Shown here piece by piece: positions 8,011-16,988 of a stretch of DNA of 64,000 bases; the stretch's first letter is position 1; each line of letters begins with the position of its first letter. Both the position numbers and the translations under genes were made by a program. The stretch comes from JAANXG01 sp963731035 (GTDB lineage: Bacteria; Pseudomonadota; Gammaproteobacteria; Arenicellales; JAANXG01): assembly GCA_963731035.1 (NCBI GenBank), contig CAVSUY010000012.1, positions 22,627 through 86,626 of the forward strand, written 5' to 3'. Under the pieces are notes generated by a model. That model saw only the letters and a program-made list of their open reading frames with translations, made no database searches and was not told where the DNA came from.

Positions 8011-9561
8011 ATGGCCACGGCGCCGGAGTCCTCGCTGGGTGAGGCCGGACGCGACACCCGCCGCTGGCTGGACGCACTGGACGAGTCCTGCGCCGCCGGG
8101 CTGCCATACGCGTTTTCCAAGCGCCACGGTGTTCTGGTGGCATACGACGCCGAGGACGGGCACCACGCCCTGTGCACCGGGCGGCCCAACCTGTCGCTGG
8201 TCACCGAGATCAAGCGCCAGCTCGGCGGCGGTGCCGTGACCTTTCACCGCGTGGACCAGCCCACCTTCGACCGCGCCCTCCGCCAGGCCTACGAGAAGGG
8301 GGAGTCGGAGGCGACGCAGGCGGTGGACGATCTCGGCGGTGAGCTGGACCTGGAGCGCTTGGCCCACGAGATCCCGGAGACCACCGACCTGTTGGAAGCC
8401 ACGGATGACGCGCCAATCATCCGGCTGATCAACGCTCTGCTCAGCCAGGCCATTCGCGAGAATGCGTCGGACATCCACCTGGAGGCCTTCGAGGACCGGT
8501 CCATCGTGCGGTTCCGTGTCGACGGTCTGCTGCGGGACATCGTCGAGCCCCAGCGCGCCATTCACGGCGCCCTGGTATCCAGGCTCAAGGTCATGTCGAA
8601 GCTCGATATCGCCGAAAAGCGGCTGCCCCAGGATGGGCGCATCTCGCTTCGGGTGGCGGACCACGCGGTGGACGTGCGGGTGTCGACCCTGCCCACGCAG
8701 CACGGCGAACGCGTCGTGCTGCGGCTGTTGGACAAGGAGGCTTCGCGCCTGAACATCGAGTCGCTGGGGATGGGCGAGCGCGTCCGGGATGGATTCGATC
8801 GCCTCATTCACCAGCCCCACGGCATTGTGCTGGTCACCGGACCCACCGGCTCAGGCAAGACCACCACCCTTTACTCGGGTCTTCTGCGCCTGGACCGCCG
8901 CCGTCTGAACATACTGACGGTCGAGGATCCGATCGAATACGATCTGGGCGGGGTAGGCCAGACTCAAGTCAACCTGCGTGCCGGCCTCACCTTCGCGCGG
9001 GGGCTGAGATCCATTCTGCGCCAGGACCCGGACGTGGTGCTGATAGGGGAGATCCGCGACCTGGAAACCGCCCAGATCGCGGTGCAGGCGAGCCTCACCG
9101 GCCACCTGGTGTTGTCCACCTTGCATACCAACACCGCCATTGGCGCCGTCACGCGTCTCGTGGACATGGGCGTCGAATCGTTCCTCATTGCTTCCAGCCT
9201 GGCGGGCATGCTGGCCCAGCGACTGGTGCGCAAGCTGTGTCGGACCTGTGCCCGGGAATACCAGCCGGACCAAAGTGAACGGGACCTCCTGGGGCTCGCC
9301 CCGGAGCAGGAGGTGAGGCTGTTCAAGCCGGAGGGATGCTCGCTGTGCGATCACACAGGGTATCGCGGCCGCACCGGCATCTATGAATTGATCGTAGTGG
9401 ACGATGCCCTGAGGAGCATGATTCACGACGAGCGATCCGAAGCGGAGATGCTCAAACACGCGCGGCAGCACAGCGAAAGCGTGGCCCGCAACGGCTTCCA
9501 GAGAGTCTTGTCCGGTGAAACCAGCCTGGAAGAAGTCCTGCGCGTCACCATGGAAGGCTGA
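8011..9561 (+). CDS. gspE: Type II secretion ATPase GspE
   Basis: Cytoplasmic hexameric ATPase that powers pseudopilus assembly, 516 residues. Walker A is GPTGSGKT (about 277-284), the Asp box and Walker B (LIGEIRD) follow, and a zinc module with two CxxC pairs lies near residues 410 and 444. ATG 8011 was chosen; GTG 8005 overlapping the gspD stop (GTGA) is an equally possible start. The gene directly follows gspD and is separated from gspF by a hairpin repeat element. Confidence 0.94.
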   Translation: MATAPESSLGEAGRDTRRWLDALDESCAAGLPYAFSKRHGVLVAYDAEDGHHALCTGRPNLSLVTEIKRQLGGGAVTFHRVDQPTFDRALRQAYEKGESEATQAVDDLGGELDLERLAHEIPETTDLLEATDDAPIIRLINALLSQAIRENASDIHLEAFEDRSIVRFRVDGLLRDIVEPQRAIHGALVSRLKVMSKLDIAEKRLPQDGRISLRVADHAVDVRVSTLPTQHGERVVLRLLDKEASRLNIESLGMGERVRDGFDRLIHQPHGIVLVTGPTGSGKTTTLYSGLLRLDRRRLNILTVEDPIEYDLGGVGQTQVNLRAGLTFARGLRSILRQDPDVVLIGEIRDLETAQIAVQASLTGHLVLSTLHTNTAIGAVTRLVDMGVESFLIASSLAGMLAQRLVRKLCRTCAREYQPDQSERDLLGLAPEQEVRLFKPEGCSLCDHTGYRGRTGIYELIVVDDALRSMIHDERSEAEMLKHARQHSESVARNGFQRVLSGETSLEEVLRVTMEG

Positions 9562-9569
9562 ATAACAAT

Positions 9570-9695
9570 GGGGTCAGGCCGCGCATTGTTACATCCGGTT
9601 GTCGGACACCCGCGATTGTTGATGCTGTGGATGGTCTTTGCGCCGAGCGGCCGGCCGTGCTTGCTTGACGATGTAACAATGCGCGGCCTGACCCC
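9570..9695. mobile_element. Hairpin MITE-like element, copy 1 (between gspE and gspF)
   Basis: Perfect 25-nt inverted repeats, beginning ggggtcaggccgcgcattgt, lie at 9570-9594 and 9671-9695 around 76 unrelated bases. The same arms recur at 15439-15562 and 19684-19856. The style matches hairpins mobilised by REP-associated tyrosine transposases (RAYT); no transposase is in the window. It ends 8 bp before the gspF start and leaves no Shine-Dalgarno sequence there. Confidence 0.85.
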
Positions 9696-9703
9696 GTTCT
9701 AAC

Positions 9704-10930
9704 ATGGGAGCATATGAGTACCAGGCGCTGGACCCCAGGGGCCGCACTCGCAAGGGGGTCTCCCAGGGCGATTCGGCGCGCCACGTGCGCGCACTGCTCC
9801 GGGAGCAGGGGCTGGTGCCGCTGTCGGTTACCGGGGTCCAGGAGGAACGTACGCGTATCGGCGCCGGCTCGTCGTCCGCCCGGAGACGGCGCGCGCGGAT
9901 CTCCAACAACGAGCTGGCCGTCATTACCCGTCAGTTCGCGACCCTGCTGGCGTCAGGGCTGACCGTCGAGGAAACGCTCTCGGCGCTGGTGAACCAGGCC
10001 GAAGGACACCAGGTCAAGTCGGTGCTGAGCGGCATACGGGGCCAGGTCGTGGAGGGGCGCTCGTTGGCGGACTCGATCTCCGGCTACCCGCGCTCCTTTC
10101 CGGAGATTTACCAGGCTGCGGTGGCGGCGGGCGAGCAATCCGGCAGCCTGGCCCTGGTGCTCGACAGGCTCGCGGACTTCGTGGAGAACCGGCAGGTGCT
10201 GAAACAACGGGTCTCCATCGCGTTGATCTATCCTGTCATTCTGACCCTGGTATCGATAGCTATCGTGGTGGGGTTGCTGACCTACGTGGTACCCAAGGTG
10301 GTGCAGGTATTCGAAAATTCCGGGCAGGCGCTGCCGGTGTTGACACGGGTGCTGATCGCCATCGGAGATTTCCTGCAGCAATACGGCGTGTGGATACTTG
10401 GCGGGGGGATCGTGGCGGCCGTGACCCTGGGCCTGATCTTCCGTCTCGAGAAGCCCAGATTCCGTTTGCACCAGATGATACTCGGGCTGCCCGGGCTGCG
10501 CCGGCTGTCGCGGGGCTTGAACACGGCACGCATGGCGCGCACCCTGGCGATCATGGTGAACAGCGGGGTGCCGCTGCTGACGTCCATGCGGGCGGCCGAG
10601 GGGGTGGTCTCCAATGTGGTCTTGAAGGCCAACATGAACGAGGCCGCCGCAGAGGTGGCCGAGGGGGTGAGCATCAACCGGGCGCTGGCGCGGCGCGGAA
10701 ACTTTCCCCCGCTGCTTATCCAGATGGTGGCGAGCGGCGAGGCAAGCGGACAGCTGGGAGAGATGCTGGAGAAAGCGGCGACGGTCATGGAGCGGGAGCT
10801 GGAAGCACGGGTTGCGGTCCTGGTGGGCTTGTTCGAGCCCTTCATGATTCTGTTCATGGGAGGGGTGGTGTTGATGATCGTGCTGGCGATCCTGCTGCCC
10901 ATATTCGATCTGAATCAGTTGATTCGATGA
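9704..10930 (+). CDS. gspF: Type II secretion inner-membrane protein GspF
   Basis: Platform protein of 408 residues that couples GspE to the pseudopilus. It starts with the typical M-AYEYQALDPRGR and has two GspF repeats, each with a cytoplasmic helical bundle and membrane helices (near residues 170-215 and at the C-terminus, ending GGVVLMIVLAILLPIFDLNQLI). The signature VAAGEQSGSLALVLDRLADF is present. The start lies 8 bp after the end of a hairpin repeat and lacks a ribosome-binding site, so translation may depend on coupling or be altered by the insertion. Confidence 0.94.
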   Translation: MGAYEYQALDPRGRTRKGVSQGDSARHVRALLREQGLVPLSVTGVQEERTRIGAGSSSARRRRARISNNELAVITRQFATLLASGLTVEETLSALVNQAEGHQVKSVLSGIRGQVVEGRSLADSISGYPRSFPEIYQAAVAAGEQSGSLALVLDRLADFVENRQVLKQRVSIALIYPVILTLVSIAIVVGLLTYVVPKVVQVFENSGQALPVLTRVLIAIGDFLQQYGVWILGGGIVAAVTLGLIFRLEKPRFRLHQMILGLPGLRRLSRGLNTARMARTLAIMVNSGVPLLTSMRAAEGVVSNVVLKANMNEAAAEVAEGVSINRALARRGNFPPLLIQMVASGEASGQLGEMLEKAATVMERELEARVAVLVGLFEPFMILFMGGVVLMIVLAILLPIFDLNQLIR

Positions 10931-10939
10931 GGTGTTGAG

Positions 10940-11377
10940 TTGAGGCGTCAAAAAGGTTTTACCCTGATAGAAATGATGGTGGTGGTGGCGATCATCGGAC
11001 TGCTCGCGACGCTGATCCTGCCGCGGGTGCTGGGGCGGCAGGAGCAGGCGCAGATTGAGAAGGCAAGGGCGGACATCCAGGCGCTGTCGAGCGCCTTGAA
11101 GCTCTACAAGCTCGACAATTTCAACTTTCCCAGCACCCAGCAGGGACTGGATTCACTGCGCAGCAAACCGGGCGGCGATCCGCCGGCCAACAACTGGAAG
11201 CAAGGCGGCTACATCGAACGCCTGCCCAAGGACCCTTGGGGCAACGACTACCAATACCTCAGCCCCGGCCAGCACGGCGACTACGATATCTGGTCCTATG
11301 GCTCCGACGGCAAGCCGGGGGGCCAGGGCAGCGCCGCCGACATCGGCAACTGGGATCCGAATGAGACAACCGGTTGA
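10940..11377 (+). CDS. gspG: Major pseudopilin GspG
   Basis: Major pseudopilin, 145 residues. The prepilin leader MRRQKG is cut before FTLIE (Glu at +5), followed by the hydrophobic N-terminal helix. The C-terminal half has the calcium-binding GspG features, including PKDPWGNDYQYLSPG. The TTG start at 10940 is supported by GAGG at 10929-10932. It is processed and N-methylated by the prepilin peptidase PilD/GspO, which is not encoded here. Confidence 0.95.
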   Translation: MRRQKGFTLIEMMVVVAIIGLLATLILPRVLGRQEQAQIEKARADIQALSSALKLYKLDNFNFPSTQQGLDSLRSKPGGDPPANNWKQGGYIERLPKDPWGNDYQYLSPGQHGDYDIWSYGSDGKPGGQGSAADIGNWDPNETTG

Positions 11378-11642
11378 CCGCACGGCGCGGTCCAGTGCGA
11401 AGACCCTTACCCCAACCCTCTCCCAGAGGAAGAGGGAGCCCGGTCCGAGAGACCGGACCACTGCCAGGAGCAACACCAGGACCAGGACCCGGACTTCGCC
11501 AACCGCGGGGTTGTCGGTAGACGCCTGCGAGGAGACAAGCGTAAGGGTCTGTTCGGGTCGTTCCAGTCGGTCGAAGACTGCCGCACTGCCATTCGCTTCG
11601 AAGCGGCTAAACAACGGAGGGTCCGCGCTCCCGCGGGCGGGA
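11378..11642. other. 265-bp non-coding insertion between gspG and gspH
   Basis: Pseudopilin genes usually abut or overlap, but here 265 bp intervene. The stretch carries an imperfect palindrome (ccctct at 11416-11421 with agaggg at 11431-11436) in the widespread ccccaaccctctccc context, related to the one at 27849-27870, and a second short hairpin just after it. GGAGGG at 11614-11619 is the best ribosome-binding match but is 23 bp from the chosen gspH ATG. No ORF was recognised here. Confidence 0.6.
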
Positions 11643-12137
11643 ATGGGCGAACACACCCCGCGTCGTGCCCAGCACGGATTCACCCTCCTGGAAATCATGG
11701 TGGTTCTTGCCCTCATCGCCATCAGCGTAACGTTCGTGGTGCTGAACCTGCAGCGCGATACAGACGGGGTCGCGGAATTGGAAGCCAGGCGTTTTGCGGG
11801 TCTGATCGAGCAGGCACGGAACGAAAGCATCCTCTCCGGGCGTCCCTACGCGGTAAAGGTGGATACGGACCGCAAGACCTACACTTTTCTGGAGCACCAG
11901 AAGGAATGGTCGGCGGTAAAAGGCGACGACGTGTTCCGCCCCCGCAGCTTCCCACAGGACCTGAATGTCTCTTTGGAAACCACGGGCAGTCCCGGCACGG
12001 GAGACCTGCTGGTGATCGAAGGCCTGGGAGAGATCACCCCTTTCGTCCTTACCATCCGGGGCAAGTCCCGCCTGTACAAGGTAAGCATCGACGAAGGCCA
12101 GAACGTGATCGTCTCCAGCGCGCCCAATGAAACATAG
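11643..12137 (+). CDS. gspH: Minor pseudopilin GspH
   Basis: Minor pseudopilin of 164 residues with a leader cut before FTLLEIMVVLALIAISVTFV (class III signal). The C-terminal GspH domain ends VSIDEGQNVIVSS. It is thought to lie near the pseudopilus tip base with GspI, J and K. ATG 11643 gives a normal 12-residue leader. The frame remains open far upstream, but the sequence there does not look like protein. Its end overlaps gspI by 11 bp. Confidence 0.88.
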   Translation: MGEHTPRRAQHGFTLLEIMVVLALIAISVTFVVLNLQRDTDGVAELEARRFAGLIEQARNESILSGRPYAVKVDTDRKTYTFLEHQKEWSAVKGDDVFRPRSFPQDLNVSLETTGSPGTGDLLVIEGLGEITPFVLTIRGKSRLYKVSIDEGQNVIVSSAPNET

Positions 12138-12666
12138 CCGCGGTTTCACGCTCCTCGAGATCATTATCGCGCTGGCTATCGCGGCGCTGGCTATCACTGC
12201 CGTGGCCAAAGCGACCGGGAGCGCGGCGACGGTCGCCGGGGAGACGGAAGAACGCATGCTGGCGGTATGGGCGGCGAGCAACCGGCTTTCGGAGTTGAGG
12301 ATCACCCGGGCATGGCCCGCGCCCGGTAATTCAGAGGCCACCAGCACCATGGGCGGCCGCACCTGGTATCTCGCACAGACTGTCAGCGACACGGACAACC
12401 CGGACGTCCGGCGCGTGGATGTCAGTGTTTTCACCGATGTCCGGCACAGCGCGCGTGAGTACCAGGCCTTCGGCTATGTGGCCCGCTACCAGCCTGAGGA
12501 GGAAAGCCAGAGCGGGACGCAGGGCGGGACCCAGAACGACGGCAACGGCGGTTCCAGCGGCACCAACCCGGACAACGGGCAGGGCACCGGGGCGGGCGAC
12601 GCGACCCCGACTCCGGGGCAGACGCCGGAGCCGTCCGGCCAGTCCGGCAATGGCGGGAATGGCTGA
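12127..12666 (+). CDS. gspI: Minor pseudopilin GspI with low-complexity tail
   Basis: The first ~120 residues are GspI: leader MKHSRG, then FTLLEIIIALAIAALAITAV, then the domain with MLAVWAASNRLSELRI. Total length is 179. The last ~55 residues are an extra Gly/Asn/Ser/Pro/Gln-rich tail (TQGGTQNDGNGGSSG and onward) not usual in the family, probably a disordered periplasmic extension. It overlaps gspH by 11 bp and gspJ by one base (TGATG). Confidence 0.9.
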   Translation: MKHSRGFTLLEIIIALAIAALAITAVAKATGSAATVAGETEERMLAVWAASNRLSELRITRAWPAPGNSEATSTMGGRTWYLAQTVSDTDNPDVRRVDVSVFTDVRHSAREYQAFGYVARYQPEEESQSGTQGGTQNDGNGGSSGTNPDNGQGTGAGDATPTPGQTPEPSGQSGNGGNG

Positions 12667-13307
12667 TGAGGGTCAGGCGCTTCGCGCGGGTCGCCAGGCT
12701 TCCGTTCCCCAGTCGCGGCTTCACGCTGCTGGAAATGGTCGTGGCCATTGCCATATTCGCAGTGATCGCGGCGATCAGCTACGGCGCCCTGGACAATTTC
12801 CTGCAAGCCAAGGCCCACATCGATCGGGAGACCGATCAGGCGAAGGCTTTGCAGACCATGTTCGTGTTGCTGGAACAGGACCTGCGCTACGCCGTGAACC
12901 GATCGGTGCGAAACGGCTACGGCGACGTGGAGCCGGCATTTGTCGGCGCCCCGGGGGATGCGCTGGCAGCGGGGGAGCGCTTGCGCCTGACCACCATCCG
13001 TCCGGCACCGGAAGGCATTGGCGTGCCGCAGCTCCTGCGCGTGGCCTGGCGGCTCAACAACGGGGAGCTTTCCCGAGTCACCTGGCAAGTGCTGGACCGA
13101 GATATCGACAGCAGCGAGCGCCGGCGGCGGCTGCTGGAGAACGTGGAGGACATCGCTTTCACGTTCTACAGCTACGACGGCGAGCAGAAGCTCGCCACCA
13201 CCAATGACTGGAGCAGCGCCACAACGCTGCCGGTCGGGGTGGAAGTGACCGTGCTCATGCAGGGGCGTCCGGCTTACCGGCGGGTGTTCGAGGTGATCGG
13301 CGGATGA
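12666..13307 (+). CDS. gspJ: Minor pseudopilin GspJ
   Basis: Minor pseudopilin of 213 residues with a long basic leader of about 18 residues before FTLLEMVVAIAIFAVIAAIS. The GspJ domain shows LEQDLRYAVNR and the C-terminal VTVLMQGRPAYRRVFEV. It forms the pseudopilus tip complex with GspI and GspK. The start overlaps the gspI stop and the end overlaps gspK by four bases, so translation is coupled. Confidence 0.93.
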   Translation: MRVRRFARVARLPFPSRGFTLLEMVVAIAIFAVIAAISYGALDNFLQAKAHIDRETDQAKALQTMFVLLEQDLRYAVNRSVRNGYGDVEPAFVGAPGDALAAGERLRLTTIRPAPEGIGVPQLLRVAWRLNNGELSRVTWQVLDRDIDSSERRRRLLENVEDIAFTFYSYDGEQKLATTNDWSSATTLPVGVEVTVLMQGRPAYRRVFEVIGG

Positions 13308-14254
13308 TCGCTGCATCAGCCTCGGCGAAGTACTCGAGGGGTGTCGCCCTGTTGACGGTAATGTTCATCATGACGCTCTTGACGACGCTGGTGGTGTACC
13401 TGGTCGAAGACGAATACCTGTCCATCCGCCGCGTCTCCAATCAGCAGGAATCCGAGCAGGGCTTCGACATCGCCGTGTATTCGGAGCAGTGGGCCTGCAA
13501 GGAGCTGGAGCAGGACGCGAAAGACAGCCAGACGGACTACATCGGTGAGAAGTGGAGCACCGAGTCGCCGGCGTTGCTGCCGACCGACACCGCCAAGCTC
13601 CAGACTTCGATCGAGGATCTGCAGGGCAGGTTCAATCTCAATAACCTGGCAGCCGGGCGGGATGGCGTCTGGTACCCGGCGTTCCAGCGACTACTGGCTG
13701 AACTCGACCTCGATCCGGGCCTGGCCGACGCCGTCGTCGACTGGGTCGACGCGGATATCGATGTCAGTGGCCATGACGGGGCCGAGGACGCCGAGTACCT
13801 GCTCAAGCAGCCATCCTATCGCGCCGCCAACCGCCTCATGGCGGGCACGGGGGAGTTGGCCTGGATCCAGGGCATGACGCCGGAAGCGGTGCAGGCTCTA
13901 GCGCCCTTTGTCACGGCGCTTCCCGCGACCGGCGTGCCCATCAACATCAATACCGCGCCGCCTGAATTGATTCGTATCCTCACACAGAACATACTCGACC
14001 AGGGTAGCGCCGCGTCGCTCGTCGAGGGCCGCGGCGAAAAAGGCTACAAGAATGTGGACGAGTTTCTGGTCCGCACCGAGCTGGCCGGCCATAGCGAGGA
14101 AGTTGCGCCTTTGATCTCCGTGAGCAGCCACTATTTTCAAGTGCACAGCCGGGTCGACTACGGCCGCTACGCGACCGTGCTCTACAGCGTTGTCGAGCGC
14201 AAAGCGGGAACCGGACGCACGACGGTCATTCAACGGCGCCGGGGGGTCTCGTGA
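13304..14254 (+). CDS. gspK: Minor pseudopilin GspK
   Basis: The largest pseudopilin, capping the tip, 316 residues. The signal is the GspK type (YSRG before VALLTVMFIMTLLTTLVVYL) without Glu at +5, as usual. The segment LQGRFNLNNLAAGRDG and the helix-hairpin-helix-like region with ININTAPPELIRILT are diagnostic. The ATG overlaps gspJ by four bases and the stop overlaps the gspL GTG by four. Confidence 0.93.
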   Translation: MIAASASAKYSRGVALLTVMFIMTLLTTLVVYLVEDEYLSIRRVSNQQESEQGFDIAVYSEQWACKELEQDAKDSQTDYIGEKWSTESPALLPTDTAKLQTSIEDLQGRFNLNNLAAGRDGVWYPAFQRLLAELDLDPGLADAVVDWVDADIDVSGHDGAEDAEYLLKQPSYRAANRLMAGTGELAWIQGMTPEAVQALAPFVTALPATGVPININTAPPELIRILTQNILDQGSAASLVEGRGEKGYKNVDEFLVRTELAGHSEEVAPLISVSSHYFQVHSRVDYGRYATVLYSVVERKAGTGRTTVIQRRRGVS

Positions 14255-15435
14255 TTCTGTACTTCTCACTGGAGCCGCCGCACCGCTGGGTCATCGTCGA
14301 CCGCAGGAACCGGGTGCTGGAGGACGGCGTGGCCGAGGCCCTGGATCACATCCCGGTGCGGCATCGCCACCTCACGCGCCGGGTTGGGGTCGTCCGGGGG
14401 GAGCTGGTGACGATGCGTTCCCTGCGCATTCCGGCAAGGAGCCGGGCCAAGGCGGCCACCGCCGTTCCCTATATGTTGGAGGAGTCCGTGGCCAGCAATG
14501 TCGACGAGCTGCGGTTCCGTCTCCTGCAATGGGTGCGGGGCGGTGTATCCAAGGTAGCGGTCATGTCCCGCGACGTGGCGGCGCAGTGGAGCCGGCGGCT
14601 GAGCGAGTTTCCCGAACGCACCGACGCGCTGATACCGGATTACCTTTTGCTGCCGCGCCATACGGAGGGACGCTGCACCGTTGCGGCGGACGGCGAGGGC
14701 CGTCTCATCATTCGCAGCGGCGACCTGGACGGCCTGGTCATCAACGAACAGGAACTGGACTTGTGGTGGGAGGAGATGGCCGATCCCGGACTGGCGGTGG
14801 CCGTCAACAATGCCGAGCATGCCCGCCGCCTCGTGGAGCTGGGAGGGTCCATGGTCCACGAGTGGCGCATCGGCCGCCATTTCCCGGAGTGGCTGCAGCA
14901 CGGTCACCAGGTGCCGGACAATGTGGATCTACTGCCCGGCGGCCGGGATGCCGCCGACACCGAGGCGTCCCGGAGATGGATGAAGGTTGCGGGGGTACTG
15001 TTCGGACTGGCGCTTCTGATCCGGCTGGGGGTGGACGGCTACGACTATGTCAGACTCTCCGCCAGGGACAAGCAGCTGAATAATCAGATAGCGGCAACCC
15101 TGCAGAACGCGTTTCCCGACATCACCCGAGTGGTCAAGCCCAGGGCGCAGATGGAGCAGCGTATTGCGGGTCTTAAGGGGCGCGCCACGGGCAGTGGCTT
15201 CCTGGCTCTGTTGTCGGTGGTGTCCAGGGCGGCGCCCGCCGTCCACGCCAGGGTCGAGGAGATCTCGTACCGCGACGCCACCTTGCTGGTGACCTGCCGC
15301 ACCAGCGATTTCGGGGCCCTCGACCGGCTCCGGCAACAGCTCGCGGACGACGGTCGCGTGACGGTGGACCTGGTCTCGTCGGGCTCGCTGGAAGACAGTG
15401 TCAGCGGCAGATTCAGACTCGCACTGAAAGGTTAA
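14251..15435 (+). CDS. gspL: Type II secretion protein GspL
   Basis: Bitopic inner-membrane protein of 394 residues. An actin-like cytoplasmic domain (residues 1 to ~240) contacts GspE, a single membrane helix lies around 245-265 (GVLFGLALLIRLGV), and the periplasmic ferredoxin-like domain pairs with GspM. The GTG start at 14251 overlaps the gspK stop (GTGA). The gene ends 3 bp before a hairpin repeat that separates it from gspM. Confidence 0.9.
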   Translation: MILYFSLEPPHRWVIVDRRNRVLEDGVAEALDHIPVRHRHLTRRVGVVRGELVTMRSLRIPARSRAKAATAVPYMLEESVASNVDELRFRLLQWVRGGVSKVAVMSRDVAAQWSRRLSEFPERTDALIPDYLLLPRHTEGRCTVAADGEGRLIIRSGDLDGLVINEQELDLWWEEMADPGLAVAVNNAEHARRLVELGGSMVHEWRIGRHFPEWLQHGHQVPDNVDLLPGGRDAADTEASRRWMKVAGVLFGLALLIRLGVDGYDYVRLSARDKQLNNQIAATLQNAFPDITRVVKPRAQMEQRIAGLKGRATGSGFLALLSVVSRAAPAVHARVEEISYRDATLLVTCRTSDFGALDRLRQQLADDGRVTVDLVSSGSLEDSVSGRFRLALKG

Positions 15436-15438
15436 AAT

Positions 15439-15562
15439 GGGGTCAGGCCGCGCATTGTTACATCGTCAACGTTCCAGGAGCGGTACGCCGTTCAAGACGC
15501 CGCTGAGGATTCGACAGACAGTGAAATGTTCCTCCGGATGTAACAATGCGCGGCCTGACCCC
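15439..15562. mobile_element. Hairpin MITE-like element, copy 2 (between gspL and gspM)
   Basis: The same 25-nt inverted arms as copy 1 lie at 15439-15463 and 15538-15562, with an unrelated 74-bp interior. It starts 3 bp after the gspL stop and ends 11 bp before the gspM ATG, so it is transcribed inside the operon and should fold into a very stable 25-bp stem. Confidence 0.85.
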
Positions 15563-15573
15563 AGGTTTATTTG

Positions 15574-16059
15574 ATGAATGCACTTACTGAAAGACTGACG
15601 GGCCTGAGTACGCGCGAGCAGGTCGTGCTGGTGGGCGGCGGCGTCCTGGCGCTGGTCGTCGTGCTGTACACGCTGGCCTGGCGGCCCTGGCAGGAGGAGC
15701 TGAACCGGCTTCGCATCCAGGTGCCCGAAGAGGAACAGACGCTGGCCTGGATGCGGACGCAGGCCGCGCAGGTGGATTCCCTGACGAAGAGTTCGAATAC
15801 TGCGGCCGAGCAGACGGGATTGCCTCTGCTGACCCTGGTCGAGCGCAGCGCCAACGAAGTCGAGATCCGCAAAGCCATCACCCGAATGAGCCCGGGGGAC
15901 AAGGACAACCAGGTGCGTGTGTGGATGGACAAGGCGGACTTCGATCTCTGGCTGCGCTGGCTGAAGGCTTTGCAGGCAGCAGGAATCGAAGTCGCGGACG
16001 CCAACATCGATCGCGCCTCGGAGAACAAGGTCAACATACGGGCGACGTTGCAGCGTTGA
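15574..16059 (+). CDS. gspM: Type II secretion protein GspM
   Basis: Bitopic membrane protein of 161 residues: a short cytoplasmic start (LSTREQ), a membrane helix VVLVGGGVLALVVVLYTLAW at about residues 16-35, and a periplasmic ferredoxin-like domain that pairs with GspL. ATG 15574 has AGG eight bases upstream; the TTG just before it is in frame but less likely. It is the last gsp gene here: gspN and gspC are absent and the next gene is rpfE-like. Confidence 0.88.
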   Translation: MNALTERLTGLSTREQVVLVGGGVLALVVVLYTLAWRPWQEELNRLRIQVPEEEQTLAWMRTQAAQVDSLTKSSNTAAEQTGLPLLTLVERSANEVEIRKAITRMSPGDKDNQVRVWMDKADFDLWLRWLKALQAAGIEVADANIDRASENKVNIRATLQR

Positions 16060-16076
16060 GGTCCTCGACTTCCGAT

Positions 16077-16988
16077 ATGGCGGTTCTGGCGCCGCGAGCG
16101 ATCAGCGAGTCGCCGCTCCCGCGGCGCTGGATGAAGCGCGGGCAATTCGTGGACCTGGCAGGATTGGACGACGCCGGACTGCTTGCCCGTGCCTTCGACA
16201 TCGAGGGCACGGCTCTGCCGGCGGCCCCGCTTCACTATCTCGGTATAAGCGGCCGGAAACCCACAGGCTATTGCATGTTCGCGTACCCGGTGCACCTGCA
16301 TCCGCGTCGCGAGCAACTGATACTGATGGCGGGTCCGGATTTCGAGCCGCGGGAAGACGAGGCGGAACGGCTGATCGCCGATCTCGAAGCCCAGTTCGAG
16401 GCGTTTCGAATTGAGCGAACGTCCGACGGCATGTGGTTTGTGTTTCTCGACCAGGACCCAAAGCTGGAAACCACACCGCTCGACGAAGTGTTGGGTGAGA
16501 ACATCAATGATTATCTGCCGCGCGGAGGCGATGCCATGGATTGGCACAAGATCATGAACGAGCTGCAAATGGTGCTTTTCGATTCGGAGGTCAATCAGCA
16601 GCGGGAGGCCACCGGAGAGCCGACCCTCAACAGCCTCTGGTTCTGGGGCGGGGGACGTGTGCCCGAGATCCCTCCCTCCCGGTGGACACGCCTGGTCAGC
16701 AACGATCCGGTGGCCCTGGGCATGGGTCGATGCGCCGAGCTGGAGGTATGGCCGTCGTCGGACTCCACGCCGGAGGCGGTGGAAGTCACCGCCCCCGGCA
16801 CCTTGTGGATACACACCGCCGGGGAGGGTCGCCAGGAGCAGGCTCAGTTCCCCTCGGAACGCCAGTGGAAAGCCCTGCGCCATGCGCTCCACCAGGCCGA
16901 GATCGACGGCCTGCTGCTGATGGAGCCGGGTAGCGGCGAGTTGCGTATCGAAGCCCGCGGCAGCGGATTCCGGTGGCCATGGCGGTGA
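16077..16988 (+). CDS. RpfE-type regulatory/phosphoglycerate mutase-like protein
   Basis: A 303-residue protein of the COG4255/RpfE family, recognised by the signature NSLWFWGGGR. The first part contains the MAGPDFEPREDEA segment seen in this family. Its biochemical role is not established; the Xanthomonas relative lies in the rpf region next to recJ, and this gene also runs directly into recJ (10-bp overlap). The synteny supports the assignment. No membrane segment or signal peptide was seen. Confidence 0.75.
   Translation: MAVLAPRAISESPLPRRWMKRGQFVDLAGLDDAGLLARAFDIEGTALPAAPLHYLGISGRKPTGYCMFAYPVHLHPRREQLILMAGPDFEPREDEAERLIADLEAQFEAFRIERTSDGMWFVFLDQDPKLETTPLDEVLGENINDYLPRGGDAMDWHKIMNELQMVLFDSEVNQQREATGEPTLNSLWFWGGGRVPEIPPSRWTRLVSNDPVALGMGRCAELEVWPSSDSTPEAVEVTAPGTLWIHTAGEGRQEQAQFPSERQWKALRHALHQAEIDGLLLMEPGSGELRIEARGSGFRWPWR

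Noticed and set aside
6641..8143. 500-codon ORF antisense to gspD
   Set aside because: Shadow of gspD with no coherent domain.
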